This document shows, piece after piece, positions 17,756 to 26,742 of a DNA stretch of 48,160 nucleotides. Positions within the stretch are counted from its first letter, which is position 1; each line of letters opens with the position of its first letter. A program made the position numbers and the translations under genes. The notes beneath the pieces are model-generated. The model did not search any database, was not told the origin of the DNA, and saw only the letters and a list, made by a program, of their open reading frames with translations. The DNA is from Porphyromonas sp. COT-239 OH1446 (GTDB lineage: Bacteria > Bacteroidota > Bacteroidia > Bacteroidales > Porphyromonadaceae): contig NZ_JRAO01000003.1 in assembly GCF_000768875.1 (NCBI RefSeq), positions 9,108 to 57,267 of the forward strand. Direction: 5' to 3'.

Positions 17756-19063
17756 CTATGCCAAGCGGCTAATCCTAGCACCCAAGGCATTGAGACGAAC
17801 ATCGATATGCTGGTAACCTCGGTCGATCTGCTCTATATTGTGGATCGTACTCGTCCCCTCGGCACTCATGGCCGCTATGAGGAGGGCAATCCCTGCACGA
17901 ATATCCGGAGAGACCATCGTCGAGGCTCGGAGGCGATGCGCCTGACCCAAGCCAATTACCGTCGCACGATGAGGGTCACAAAGCATGATTTGAGCTCCCA
18001 TATCAATCAACTTATCGACGAAGAACAGACGGCTCTCGAACATCTTCTGATGGATCAGTACGCACCCCTTAGCTTGAGTAGCCGTTACGAGGAATACGCT
18101 CAAAAGGTCTGGCGTAAGCCCTGGCCATGGAGCATCGGCGATCGTGAGAATCGATCCGTCCATAAAGGTTTCGATCTCATAGCTCTCGTGACGAGGGATA
18201 TAGAGGTCATCACCCTGCTCCTCGATAGTGATCCCAAGACGTCGAAAGGCCTGTGGGATGATCCCCAGGTTGGGGATGCTTACATCCTTGATCCTCAAAT
18301 CGCTCTGAGTCATGGCTGCCATACCGATGAAGCTACCAATCTCGATCATATCGGGGAGGATGCGATGCTCAGCCCCATGAAGAGCCTTAACTCCCTCGAT
18401 CACCAAGCGATTAGAGCCAACCCCTTCGATTCGTGCACCCATCGAGATGAGGAGCTTACTGAGCTGCTGCAGATAGGGTTCGCAGGCAGCATTGTAGATC
18501 GTGGTTGTCCCCTCGCTGAGCGTCGCAGCCATGAGGATATTCGCCGTACCAGTTACCGAGGCCTCGTCGAGGAGCATGTACTTGCCCTTGAGCTGACGAC
18601 CCTCCAGGATATAAGCCTGCTTGCCTGCGTCGTAGTCGCAGCTAGCCCCAAGCTCCATGAAACCAATGAGGTGGGTGTCTAGACGACGACGGCCAATCTT
18701 GTCGCCACCAGGCTTAGGAAAGATCGCATAGCCACAACGACCTAGGAGAGCCCCGACGGTCAAGATAGAGCCTCGTAGGGCTCGGCTCTTCTGAAGGAAC
18801 TGCTCGCTGTGCAGATAGTCCATGTCCAGCTCATCAGCCTGGAAGCTATAGCTCCCCTCGGCCAACTTGCTCACCTTGACACCGAGATGCCTGAGCAGGT
18901 CGATCAGATTATTTACGTCCAATATATTGGGGATATTGTGGATCGTAACCACCTCGGGGGTGAGTAGGACTGCTGAGATGATCTGCAGAGCTTCGTTTTT
19001 GGCTCCCTGGGGAGTGATCTCTCCCTGAAGGCTGTAGCCTCCCTCGATAACGTATGATGCCAT
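17756..19063 (-). CDS. murA: UDP-N-acetylglucosamine 1-carboxyvinyltransferase (MurA)
   Basis: First committed step of peptidoglycan synthesis: transfer of enolpyruvate from PEP to UDP-GlcNAc; cytoplasmic. The 435-residue protein has the catalytic Lys-Asn pair in GAKNEALQI, ILTVGALLGR, the mobile loop PKPGGDKIGRRRLDTH, and late motifs of the family (LLIAAMSAEG, DRGYQHIDVRL). At the loop position normally held by Cys (C115 in E. coli) the sequence has Asp (about residue 121). Asp at this site is known in some other bacteria, retains activity and makes MurA insensitive to fosfomycin. The gene is mid-cluster, 48 nt after the DUF4290 gene. Confidence 0.96.
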   Translation of the reverse strand: MASYVIEGGYSLQGEITPQGAKNEALQIISAVLLTPEVVTIHNIPNILDVNNLIDLLRHLGVKVSKLAEGSYSFQADELDMDYLHSEQFLQKSRALRGSILTVGALLGRCGYAIFPKPGGDKIGRRRLDTHLIGFMELGASCDYDAGKQAYILEGRQLKGKYMLLDEASVTGTANILMAATLSEGTTTIYNAACEPYLQQLSKLLISMGARIEGVGSNRLVIEGVKALHGAEHRILPDMIEIGSFIGMAAMTQSDLRIKDVSIPNLGIIPQAFRRLGITIEEQGDDLYIPRHESYEIETFMDGSILTIADAPWPGLTPDLLSVFLVTATQAKGCVLIHQKMFESRLFFVDKLIDMGAQIMLCDPHRATVIGLGQAHRLRASTMVSPDIRAGIALLIAAMSAEGTSTIHNIEQIDRGYQHIDVRLNALGARISRLA

Positions 19064-19111
19064 AGTGGCGGGTAATGATAGAGTTAGTACAGATTGTTGT
19101 TATTCTTTTGC

Positions 19112-19714
19112 TTAGCGGAGCTTGAGCATCTTCTTGGGGATCTTCTGCTTGCCTCCTCGGTCGATGCTGTTGGGGTTGATGACCAACTTGCAGTTCTCTG
19201 GAGTAAGCATAATAGCTCCATCAGAGAGGACGAAGAGATCCTTAAAGATGGTCAGATCCTCGACGGTGTCTCTATTCCAAGTCATATAGGATCGCTTCAT
19301 CTGCAGGGCGATAAAATACTCCAGCATAGCACGCTGCTTGCCGGGCTCCATCTTACAGACTCGCTCGATCATGCCCTCGATGATATGGCCATAGTAGCGG
19401 AAGCGAGCCTTATGAGAGGTATAAGGCAAGCGGTCAATCTTGGCCCTAGCCTTCTCCTCGGTAATAGTCCCCTCTGGGTAATCAATATCTAGCTTAAAGT
19501 CAGAGATAATAGCTAGATGATCCCAGTAGATATTCTCCGCGCCCTCGGCCTCTAGATGGCTGGGCGAGAGTGCTCGCATGGCATGGATGATACGCTGAGC
19601 AGCACGATTGCGCTGATCACGATCCTCAATAGTCATGCAGTGTCGTACCATATTCTGCACATTGCGCCCGTACTCTGGCAGCGCAATGGGCTCTAACTTA
19701 CTGTTATATTCCAT
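19112..19714 (-). CDS. DUF4290 family protein
   Basis: A 200-residue soluble protein of unknown function. It has no signal peptide or membrane segment, is rich in charged residues and probably mainly helical in its first half (EYGRNVQNMVRH, RYYGHIIEGMIERV), and ends in a very basic tail (GGKQKIPKKMLKLR). I recognise it as DUF4290, found in Bacteroidota next to murA and rimM. It lies between pgi (17 nt) and murA (48 nt). The basic tail and neighbours would fit a role near RNA or ribosome assembly, but that is only inference. Confidence 0.8.
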   Translation of the reverse strand: MEYNSKLEPIALPEYGRNVQNMVRHCMTIEDRDQRNRAAQRIIHAMRALSPSHLEAEGAENIYWDHLAIISDFKLDIDYPEGTITEEKARAKIDRLPYTSHKARFRYYGHIIEGMIERVCKMEPGKQRAMLEYFIALQMKRSYMTWNRDTVEDLTIFKDLFVLSDGAIMLTPENCKLVINPNSIDRGGKQKIPKKMLKLR

Positions 19715-19731
19715 AAAATAATTGGGTCGAA

Positions 19732-21087
19732 TTAGTCCTGTAGCCTCTTCTTGATCGCCTCGGTAGCGGCTTCATAGCCGGGCTTTTCTAGGAGGGCAAA
19801 CATATTCCCCTTGTAGGCCTCTACACCTGGCTGATTGAAGGGGTTTACCTCGAGCATATAGCCACTCAGAGCCACAGCCTTCTCGAAGAAATAGAAGAGC
19901 TGGCCGATGTTGTAGGCGTCTAGTCGAGGTAGAGAAATACGGATGTTGGGTACACCACCATCAACATGCGCCATACGAGTACCGAGCTCGGCCATCTTGT
20001 TCACCTCATCAACCCGCTTGCCAGCCAGGAAGTTCAATCCATCGAGATTGGCCTCATCATGGGGGATGCGCAGCTCATACTCAGACTGCTGTATCGAGAT
20101 GATGGTCTCGAAGATCGAACGCTCACCCTCTTGAATCCACTGTCCCATAGAGTGTAGGTCGGCAGTCAGATCGACCGAGGCATTGAAGATTCCCTTGTGC
20201 TCCTTACCCTCGCTCTCGCCATAGAGTTGCTTCCACCACTCGGCGATATAGTGCATCTTGGGGTGATAGTTGCCCAAGATCTCGATCTTCTTACCCTCTG
20301 CATAGAGTGCATTGCGAGCGATAGCATACTGAGCTGCAGGATTGTCCTCTACGGACACAGAGCGATCCACTCGGGCCATCATGTCCCGAGCTCCCTGGAC
20401 GAGGGCTCGAACATTGACCCCAGCCACAGCTAGAGGGAGTAGGCCCACAGGAGTGAGCACGGAGAAACGTCCACCCACATCGTCTGGGATAATAAAAGTC
20501 TTGTACCCCTCTTGATCGGCTAGAGAGCGCAAGGCCCCACGGGAGCGGTCTGTGATGGCAACAATGCGCTCACGAGCAGCCTCGCAGCCGACCTGCTCCT
20601 CGAGCAGAGCCTTGATGATGCGGAAGGCAATGGCAGGCTCAGTGGTCGTTCCACTCTTGGAGATATTGATGATCCCGAAACGCTTGCCCTTGAGGAAGCT
20701 CAAGAGCTCGCTCAGATAGTCCTCGCCAATGTTGTGGCCAGCGAAGAGAATCTGTGGGTGCTCATGCTTGTCCTTGAGCCACTCGAAGCTATCGCTCAAG
20801 GCCTCCTGTACAGCACGTACACCCAGGTAGCTACCACCGATACCGATGCTGACAACATAGTCGCAGAGCCCTCGCATGCGCTGGGCTGTCTGCTCTATAT
20901 CTTGTAGATGCTCTTCGCTAATCTCAGCAGGCAAATTGAGCCAACCGAGGAAGTCGTGTCCAAGACCCGTACCCTCGTGTAGCTGAGCACTGTAGAGGTC
21001 GTACTTGCGAGCAAACTGCTCTAATGAGGAGGGGGAGACACTGGCCTTGATGCCACTAAGGTCTAGGCCTAACTGAGGTTGTATCAT
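19732..21087 (-). CDS. pgi: Glucose-6-phosphate isomerase
   Basis: Interconverts glucose 6-phosphate and fructose 6-phosphate; cytoplasmic. The 451-residue protein has the family signatures [35 protein letters not shown] and the late [12 protein letters not shown]. It is 17-21 nt from both neighbours (gpsA upstream, the DUF4290 gene downstream), so it is co-transcribed. Confidence 0.97.
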   Translation of the reverse strand: MIQPQLGLDLSGIKASVSPSSLEQFARKYDLYSAQLHEGTGLGHDFLGWLNLPAEISEEHLQDIEQTAQRMRGLCDYVVSIGIGGSYLGVRAVQEALSDSFEWLKDKHEHPQILFAGHNIGEDYLSELLSFLKGKRFGIINISKSGTTTEPAIAFRIIKALLEEQVGCEAARERIVAITDRSRGALRSLADQEGYKTFIIPDDVGGRFSVLTPVGLLPLAVAGVNVRALVQGARDMMARVDRSVSVEDNPAAQYAIARNALYAEGKKIEILGNYHPKMHYIAEWWKQLYGESEGKEHKGIFNASVDLTADLHSMGQWIQEGERSIFETIISIQQSEYELRIPHDEANLDGLNFLAGKRVDEVNKMAELGTRMAHVDGGVPNIRISLPRLDAYNIGQLFYFFEKAVALSGYMLEVNPFNQPGVEAYKGNMFALLEKPGYEAATEAIKKRLQD

Positions 21088-21108
21088 AGTGTAATTATTT
21101 TCTTTGAT

Positions 21109-22113
21109 TTACTTAAACTGTTTGGAGAGTTGTGCTATGGCCTCATCGGGACGCTTGCCCTCATAGAGAATCTCATAGACCGTCTGACAGATGGGCATAA
21201 TAGCCCCATAGTGTCGGTTGATCTCGTGGATACATTTAGCTCCAAAGTAGCCTTCTGCGACCATATTCATCTCCATCTGAGCCGCTTTGACGCTGTAGCC
21301 CCTACCGATCATATTGCCGAAGGTACGGTTGCGACTGTAGGAGGAGTAGGCTGTTACGAGCAGGTCTCCGAGATACACGCTCTCTGTAGCATCTCTCTGA
21401 ACCAAATGAACCATATTGACGAAGTTGGTCATCTCCGCCACAGCATTGGAGATCAGCACCGACTGGAAGTTATCCCCATAGTTGAGCCCATTACAGATCC
21501 CAGCTGCTGTAGCATAGATATTCTTGAGGACAGCCGCATACTCGATCCCCACGACATCTCGGCTGATAGCACAGTGTACGTAGTCGTTGGTTAGAGCCTG
21601 GCTCATCCCCTTGGCCCGAGCAATGTCGAAGCAGCCAACCGTTAGGTAGGAGAGTCGATCCTTGGCGATCTCCTCAGCATGGCAGGGGCCCGAGACGACA
21701 CCGATATGCTCCTTGGGCAACTCCTTGACTTGATGCAGGTACTCTGAGACGAGCATCACCTCGTCGGGGATCATCCCCTTGATGGCATTGATGACGGTCT
21801 TGGGCTTCAAGACTGAGTTGCGGATGCGCTTGAGATAGCCCTTGGCATAGGGCGAGGGCACGGCTATGATGATCGTGTCGCAAGAGCGAGCAAAATCATT
21901 GACATCGGACTCGGTGAAGAAGGTGATCCGATTGGTATCGAAGGGCACCGAGGTCAGATAACCAGGGTTATGCCCCAGGCGAATAAAATCCTTGACATGC
22001 TTGCTGGTGCGCATACACCAATGCAACCGAGGTTGGGTAGACAAGACAATCTTGGCAAGAGCCGTAGCCCAGCTACCACCTCCGATAATGCCTATCTGTC
22101 CAGGAAAACTCAT
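21109..22113 (-). CDS. gpsA: NAD(P)-dependent glycerol-3-phosphate dehydrogenase
   Basis: Makes sn-glycerol 3-phosphate from dihydroxyacetone phosphate for phospholipid synthesis; cytoplasmic. The 334-residue protein has the dinucleotide-binding GIIGGGSWATALAK at its N-terminus, AVPSPYAKGYL, the catalytic Lys in AIKGM, SGPCHAEEIA and KNIYATAAGI. The frame is open 29 codons further upstream, but that segment (PPFSSPRGVSRARVREGG) is not family-like, so MSFPGQIG at 22113 is chosen. It lies 89 nt after lysS; a weak internal promoter (TAGGTTTG at 22198-22205, overlapping the lysS stop) is possible. Confidence 0.95.
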   Translation of the reverse strand: MSFPGQIGIIGGGSWATALAKIVLSTQPRLHWCMRTSKHVKDFIRLGHNPGYLTSVPFDTNRITFFTESDVNDFARSCDTIIIAVPSPYAKGYLKRIRNSVLKPKTVINAIKGMIPDEVMLVSEYLHQVKELPKEHIGVVSGPCHAEEIAKDRLSYLTVGCFDIARAKGMSQALTNDYVHCAISRDVVGIEYAAVLKNIYATAAGICNGLNYGDNFQSVLISNAVAEMTNFVNMVHLVQRDATESVYLGDLLVTAYSSYSRNRTFGNMIGRGYSVKAAQMEMNMVAEGYFGAKCIHEINRHYGAIMPICQTVYEILYEGKRPDEAIAQLSKQFK

Positions 22114-22202
22114 AACTTCAAAAGGTTGTGTCCCCCCCTCTCTGACCCTCGCACGAGAGACACCCCTCGGGCTAGAGAAAGGAGGAGACCAAGTTTGCAA
22201 AC

Positions 22203-23939
22203 CTAGGCCAACCAGCCTGCAACCTCGTCAAGGCTTAAGGCGGACAGCTCTAGCTTGTATTTCTTCTTAATGTCCTGTAGGGCCTGTAGCATACGCCCGG
22301 GCTTCTCCTCAGCACGCATGGCCTCGACAGTCAGATAGCCTGCCTTGTGCAGGACGGGGACCCACTCGGCAGGCACTCCGTGAGCAGCAAATGCCTCTGC
22401 CTTGTCTCGAGGGGCTACCTTCTCGGGACGCATCTGAGGGAAGAGGAGCACCTCCTGGATGCTCTCCTGACCTGTTAGGAGCATCACCAAGCGATCCATG
22501 CCGATGCCCATACCACTGGTCGGGGGCATACCATACTCGAGGGCTCGGAGGAAGTCGTAATCGATGTACATGGCCTCATCGTCGCCCTTCTCTGAGAGAC
22601 GCAGTTGGTCCTCGAAACGCTCGCGCTGATCGATGGGGTCATTGAGTTCGGAGTAGGCATTGGCAATCTCCTTACCATTGACCATCAGCTCAAAACGCTC
22701 GGTTAGGCGAGGATTGCTGCGGTGCTCCTTGGTCAAGGGGGACATTTCCTTGGGATAATCAGTGATGAAAGTGGGCTGGATGTAGTGCCCCTCACACTTC
22801 TCCCCGAAGATCTCATCAATGATCTTGCCGACACCCATGGTCTCGTCCACCTCGACACCTAGTTGCTTGCAGGTCTTACGTAGCTCCTGCTCATCCATTT
22901 GGCTAATATCAACACCCGTGTGCTCGAGGATAGCATCGAACATGCTGATACGCTTGTAGGGAGCCTTGAGGTCGATCTCCCGATCCCCTACACGCACTCG
23001 AGTCGTACCCAGCACCTCGAGGCAGATATGCTCGATGAGCTGCTCGGTGAAGTTCATCATCCAGTTGTAGTCCTTGTAGGCTACATAGATCTCCATGGCG
23101 GTGAACTCAGGGTTGTGCGTACGATCCATTCCTTCGTTGCGGAAGTTGCGGCTGAACTCGTACACCCCCTCGAAGCCTCCGACGATGAGACGCTTGAGGT
23201 AGAGCTCATTGGCAATGCGCAGATAGAGAGGGATGTCCAGGGCATTGTGGTGGGTAACGAAGGGGCGAGCAGCAGCACCTCCGGGGATAGGCTGTAGGAC
23301 GGGAGTATCGACCTCGATATAGCCTCGATCGTTGAAGAAAGAGCGCATCGAGTTGAATACCTTCGTACGCTTGAGGAAGATCTCCTTGACATGGCTATTG
23401 ACTGCTAGGTCTACATAGCGCATTCGGTAGCGGGCCTCTGGATCGGTGAAGCCATCGAAGGTAACACCGTCCTTCTCCTTGACTGTAGGTAGCGGACGCA
23501 AGCTCTTGGCCAGGAAGGTCAAGCTCTCTGCATGAATCGAGATCTCGCCCATCTGCGTACGGAAGACATAACCCTCGACACCGATGAAGTCCCCTAGATC
23601 CATCAGCTTACGCACAAGACTGGTGTATAGGGTCTTGTCCTCGCCAGGGCAGAGGTCGTCTCGGGTAATATAAATCTGGATACGGCCCGTAACATCCTGG
23701 AGCTCCAAGAAAGAAGCCTTGCCCATGATACGACGGCTCATCACACGCCCAGCCACACGAACCTGTCTGCGGGGGGCATCGTCAGCGAAAGAAGACAGGA
23801 TCTCGTCGCTATAGGCCGTAACGGGATATTCATCAGCTGGATAGGGATTGATCCCCAACTGCTTAATTTCCTCAAGGCTTTGTCTACGATAGATTTCCTG
23901 TTCGCTTAGTTCTAGTATATTTATATTCTTCATTGTCAT
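22203..23939 (-). CDS. lysS: Lysyl-tRNA synthetase, class II
   Basis: Charges tRNA-Lys with lysine. The protein of about 578 residues has the N-terminal anticodon-binding OB fold (VRVAGRVMSRRIMGKASF), class II motif 2 (FRNEGMDRTHNPEFT) and motif 3 (GMGIGMDRLVMLLT). After the normal end (VLLFPQMRPE) there is an extension of about 75 residues containing GVPAEWVPVLHKAGY, which resembles a helix-hairpin-helix module and makes the protein longer than the 505-residue E. coli enzyme. Start: ATG at 23939 or 23933; the frame is open to 23969. It heads the eight-gene cluster. Confidence 0.96.
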   Translation of the reverse strand: MTMKNINILELSEQEIYRRQSLEEIKQLGINPYPADEYPVTAYSDEILSSFADDAPRRQVRVAGRVMSRRIMGKASFLELQDVTGRIQIYITRDDLCPGEDKTLYTSLVRKLMDLGDFIGVEGYVFRTQMGEISIHAESLTFLAKSLRPLPTVKEKDGVTFDGFTDPEARYRMRYVDLAVNSHVKEIFLKRTKVFNSMRSFFNDRGYIEVDTPVLQPIPGGAAARPFVTHHNALDIPLYLRIANELYLKRLIVGGFEGVYEFSRNFRNEGMDRTHNPEFTAMEIYVAYKDYNWMMNFTEQLIEHICLEVLGTTRVRVGDREIDLKAPYKRISMFDAILEHTGVDISQMDEQELRKTCKQLGVEVDETMGVGKIIDEIFGEKCEGHYIQPTFITDYPKEMSPLTKEHRSNPRLTERFELMVNGKEIANAYSELNDPIDQRERFEDQLRLSEKGDDEAMYIDYDFLRALEYGMPPTSGMGIGMDRLVMLLTGQESIQEVLLFPQMRPEKVAPRDKAEAFAAHGVPAEWVPVLHKAGYLTVEAMRAEEKPGRMLQALQDIKKKYKLELSALSLDEVAGWLA

Positions 23940-24005
23940 TTGCTTGCTCCGATTAGCTAACGAGATCAATCTATATCATGAAACCTCGCAGACAAATCGC
24001 TAGCG

Positions 24006-24013
24006 CAAAGATA
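24006..24013 (-). promoter_or_regulatory. Probable -7 element of the lysS cluster
   Basis: The minus strand reads TATCTTTG, an exact TAnnTTTG match. It is the same octamer as upstream of dpp7 and dnaE. The predicted leader is about 60 nt. Confidence 0.5.
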
Positions 24014-24178
24014 ATCTTTTATCCCCAAATCCCGCTCTTAAAAAGGCGGTCTGTCTACGCCGCAACGAGATCTTATAGACCTACCTTTTGCCCAAGACAT
24101 GTCCCCAAGAGAGAGAATGAGGCCCTTGAACGAGGCACCATCGAGAGCCCACATATCCCATGATCTAACCCTAGCTAG

Positions 24179-24270
24179 AGGCCCTACTAGAGTCGAGATG
24201 ATATTCCTATCTAGGCCTCGATCGAGACATAAGTAGGAGCTCGAGTGAGAACCTATCTAGCGGCTTAGTC
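24179..24270. repeat. Block of 23-bp repeat units, mixed orientation
   Basis: Four units abut. 24179-24201 is degenerate. 24202-24224 is inverted (core, read in reverse, CCTAGATAGGAATA). 24225-24247 is direct (core ATAAGTAGGAGCTCGAGTG). 24248-24270 is inverted (core GCTAGATAGGTTCTC). The period and core match the arrays at 12279-12370 and 33694-33808. Confidence 0.65.
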
Positions 24271-24400
24271 GAGCTGCTATCGAGATCTCAGCCACACAGG
24301 GCACAGCACATCAAGCTCTAAGAGCAATGCCCACCAAGAGGCATCAGATACACGACCTCCCCACCCTATCTCTTATCTCGGACGCAGAGGGCTAAATGAG

Positions 24401-24436
24401 CCAAGGGGGTAGCGAATGTATTCGCTACCCCCTTGG
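24401..24436 (-). terminator. Terminator of dpp7
   Basis: CCAAGGGGGTAGCGAA (24401-24416) and TTCGCTACCCCCTTGG (24421-24436) form a perfect 16-bp stem with a 4-nt loop, 25 nt after the dpp7 stop. The following minus-strand T-run is weak, but the stem is the longest perfect one in the window. Confidence 0.75.
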
Positions 24437-24461
24437 ACTCCTAGTCAATATGAAACGAAGC

Positions 24462-26615
24462 CTATTTCAGCTCCAACTCCTCGATCAGACGAGGACACTT
24501 GCCCCAACGCTCGATCACGAAGAGGACATAGCGAATGTCCACCGAGATAGTACGCTGCAGAGCAGGCTCGAACTCAATATCTCCACTCATGGCTTCCCAG
24601 TTTCCGTCGAAGGCAAGACCGATCACACGACCATCACGGTCGAAGACTGGACTACCAGAATTCCCCCCCGTAATATCATTGTTCGAGAGGAAGGCAACTT
24701 GCAACTTCTTGGTCTGCTTGTCTACCCAACGACCCCAGTCTCCCTTCTTGAGCAACTCAACGAACTCAGGCTTGAGGTCAAACTCTACAGAGCCTGGCTT
24801 GTACTTTTCAAGAATGCCTCGAGGCGAAGTGAAGTAGCTGTATCGAACAGCATCCGAGGGGCTATAGCCTTTGATACTACCGTAGCTGAGACGCATGGTG
24901 AAGTTAGCATCGCTAGGCATCTGACGCTCGGGATTCATCTGCTGGCGACCAGCGAAGTAGAGGCGATCACCCCAACTAAGATCCTCATCATACTTCCTCA
25001 AACGGCTGCGCACCTCGTGAGAGAGATCGGAGGCAGAGGCTGAGAGCTTCATAGCAGGGTCTGAGTTCAGCTGCTCGATTGTAAGTGAACCGCTCTTGAG
25101 CCCCTCTATAACCTTATTTTCGTAGGGGACGATACTATTCTTGAAGACATACTCGGCATAGGCCTCAGTATTGCCAGCAAATTCGCTATCAATCTGAGCG
25201 AAGATCACCTTAGCTTCCTCAGCAGTCAGATACTTGCGCAGGACGTCGAGCATCGCAGGCAGCACCTTCCTATCCAGTGAGGGGAGGTAGTCCTTATAGG
25301 TCTTTTGTAGAGCTTCTATGGCCGAGGATAGCTGCTCACCCTTCAAGCCAATAGCATACCTCACTCGGGCAGCTAGAGGGGCTACCTCTGTGCCACCACG
25401 CATCAGAGTCTCGTTGAGAGCCATCAGCTTGCGTCTGTCAGCACCACGGCCCTTGTAGGCCTGCTCTAGACGGGGGAGCACCTCAGCATAGGCACTGCCA
25501 GCGGCTGTCTTCGTCCAGGCAGCGAATTCGGCCTCCTCGGCACGCTTGCGGTCGAGGACACGCAGCCTCTCGAGGCCACGGTTCATCCCGATGGAGTTCT
25601 TCCAGTAGTTGGAGCTGCGGGCATACTTGTCCGAGTACTTGATGCGGGTTGCCTGATCTGCATCCATGGCCTTACGCCAAATGGCCTGCTTAACGCCTCG
25701 GGCATCGATCATCACAGCATTCTCATTCTCCATACGGTTCTCGATACCCCATGAGGGGATGTATCGCTCTGTAGATCCTGGGAAGCCAATAGTCATGGCA
25801 TAGTCGCCTGCATGGTATCCCTCGGCCGAGACAGTTGCACTATAGAGAGGACGGTAGGGGACGTTGTCCTTGTGGTAGAGCGAGGGCTTATTGTCCTTGC
25901 TAGCGTAGACACGGAAGACTGAGAAGTCGCCCGTATGACGAGGCCACATCCAATTGTCCGTATCACCGCCGAACTTACCAATGGAGCTGGGAGGGGCAAA
26001 GACCATGCGAACATCCTTAAACACATCGTAGGTAATCATGTAATATTTGTTCCCCGCATAGTAGGGCACAATAATTACCTCCTTATGTTCGTTCTTAAGA
26101 CGCTTGTTCTCCTTCTTGATCATCTGATCCATGATCTTGGAGATTTGGCTCAGACGCTCCATTTCACTCTTAGGCTTGCGGAGCTTGGCCTCGATAGCAG
26201 CCGTTACGTCCTGCGTAGCACTGAGGTACTTGACTGTAAGCCCTTCGATAGGGAGCTCCTCACGAAACGAGTGGGAGACAAAGCCGTCCCGGAGGTAGTC
26301 ATGATCGACAGAGGATTGGCTTTGGATAGCACTATAGCCACAGTGGTGATTGGTCATGATCAGCCCTTGTTTAGAGACCGTTACCCCTGTACAGCCACGA
26401 CCAAAGATCACGACTGAGTTGGCTACACTTGGTTTGTCCAGGCTGTAGAGCGAGTCGGGAGCAAGGCGGAAGCCCAGCTCTTTCATCTGCTCTAGGTTGG
26501 CTTTGTTGAGCTCATTGAGTAGCCACATCCCCTTGTCGGCATGGGCTGTAAGTCCTCCGAAGGCAAGCACTGCGCCGAGCATGAGGGACTTTTTGATAGA
26601 AAAGGCCATAAGCAT
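24462..26615 (-). CDS. dpp7: S46 family dipeptidyl peptidase, DPP7 type
   Basis: Exported serine exopeptidase that releases N-terminal dipeptides from oligopeptides in the periplasm, feeding amino acid catabolism. The protein of about 717 residues has a signal peptide (SIKKSLMLGAVLAFGG, likely cut after THA-type residues before DKGMW), the catalytic His in MTNHHCGY (about 91) and the catalytic Ser in TGGNSGSPV (about 653). Eighteen residues after that Ser lies Gly (FDGNWEAMSGD). Gly here marks DPP7, which prefers hydrophobic or aliphatic P1 residues, while the acidic-specific DPP11 has Arg. Start: ATG at 26615 or 26609. It is a single gene with its own promoter and terminator. Confidence 0.92.
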   Translation of the reverse strand: MLMAFSIKKSLMLGAVLAFGGLTAHADKGMWLLNELNKANLEQMKELGFRLAPDSLYSLDKPSVANSVVIFGRGCTGVTVSKQGLIMTNHHCGYSAIQSQSSVDHDYLRDGFVSHSFREELPIEGLTVKYLSATQDVTAAIEAKLRKPKSEMERLSQISKIMDQMIKKENKRLKNEHKEVIIVPYYAGNKYYMITYDVFKDVRMVFAPPSSIGKFGGDTDNWMWPRHTGDFSVFRVYASKDNKPSLYHKDNVPYRPLYSATVSAEGYHAGDYAMTIGFPGSTERYIPSWGIENRMENENAVMIDARGVKQAIWRKAMDADQATRIKYSDKYARSSNYWKNSIGMNRGLERLRVLDRKRAEEAEFAAWTKTAAGSAYAEVLPRLEQAYKGRGADRRKLMALNETLMRGGTEVAPLAARVRYAIGLKGEQLSSAIEALQKTYKDYLPSLDRKVLPAMLDVLRKYLTAEEAKVIFAQIDSEFAGNTEAYAEYVFKNSIVPYENKVIEGLKSGSLTIEQLNSDPAMKLSASASDLSHEVRSRLRKYDEDLSWGDRLYFAGRQQMNPERQMPSDANFTMRLSYGSIKGYSPSDAVRYSYFTSPRGILEKYKPGSVEFDLKPEFVELLKKGDWGRWVDKQTKKLQVAFLSNNDITGGNSGSPVFDRDGRVIGLAFDGNWEAMSGDIEFEPALQRTISVDIRYVLFVIERWGKCPRLIEELELK

Positions 26616-26634
26616 TGGTTTATTGAATATTCAC

Positions 26635-26642
26635 TAATTTTG
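26635..26642 (+). promoter_or_regulatory. Possible -7 element of the DUF5686 gene
   Basis: TAATTTTG matches TAnnTTTG, with a TTG at 26615-26617, 17 nt upstream. It implies a leader of about 95 nt that would run through the divergent dpp7 promoter. Confidence 0.35.
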
Positions 26643-26681
26643 GATACGGCCTCACACGTAATAGAGGCACAGATCCGAGGA

Positions 26682-26689
26682 CAAAGATA
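26682..26689 (-). promoter_or_regulatory. Probable -7 element of dpp7
   Basis: The minus strand reads TATCTTTG, an exact consensus match. The predicted leader before 26615 is about 60 nt. Confidence 0.5.
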
Positions 26690-26742
26690 AAAAAATCACA
26701 CCACAAGCATTTCATTCTGTTTCATTAGATCTCAACCTCAAT

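Larger units (their letters stand above)
23940..24461. other. Intergenic gap between lysS and dpp7
   Basis: This 522-nt gap has no supportable gene. It holds the lysS promoter candidate (24006-24013), a block of 23-bp repeat units (about 24179-24270), a stretch of about 100 nt (24293-24400) in which I see nothing, and the dpp7 terminator (24401-24436). A 61-codon ORF at 23978-24163 looks like noise. Confidence 0.7.

Noticed and set aside
17807-18682. 291-codon ORF opposite murA
   Set aside because: It lies fully antisense to a clear MurA coding region, and its translation resembles no protein family.
23978-24163. 61-codon ORF in the lysS-dpp7 gap
   Set aside because: It is basic and low in complexity with no domain, and it overlaps the lysS promoter candidate on the other strand.
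24396-25043. 215-codon ORF opposite dpp7
   Set aside because: Its start lies in the dpp7 terminator and the rest is antisense to the conserved S46 catalytic region.
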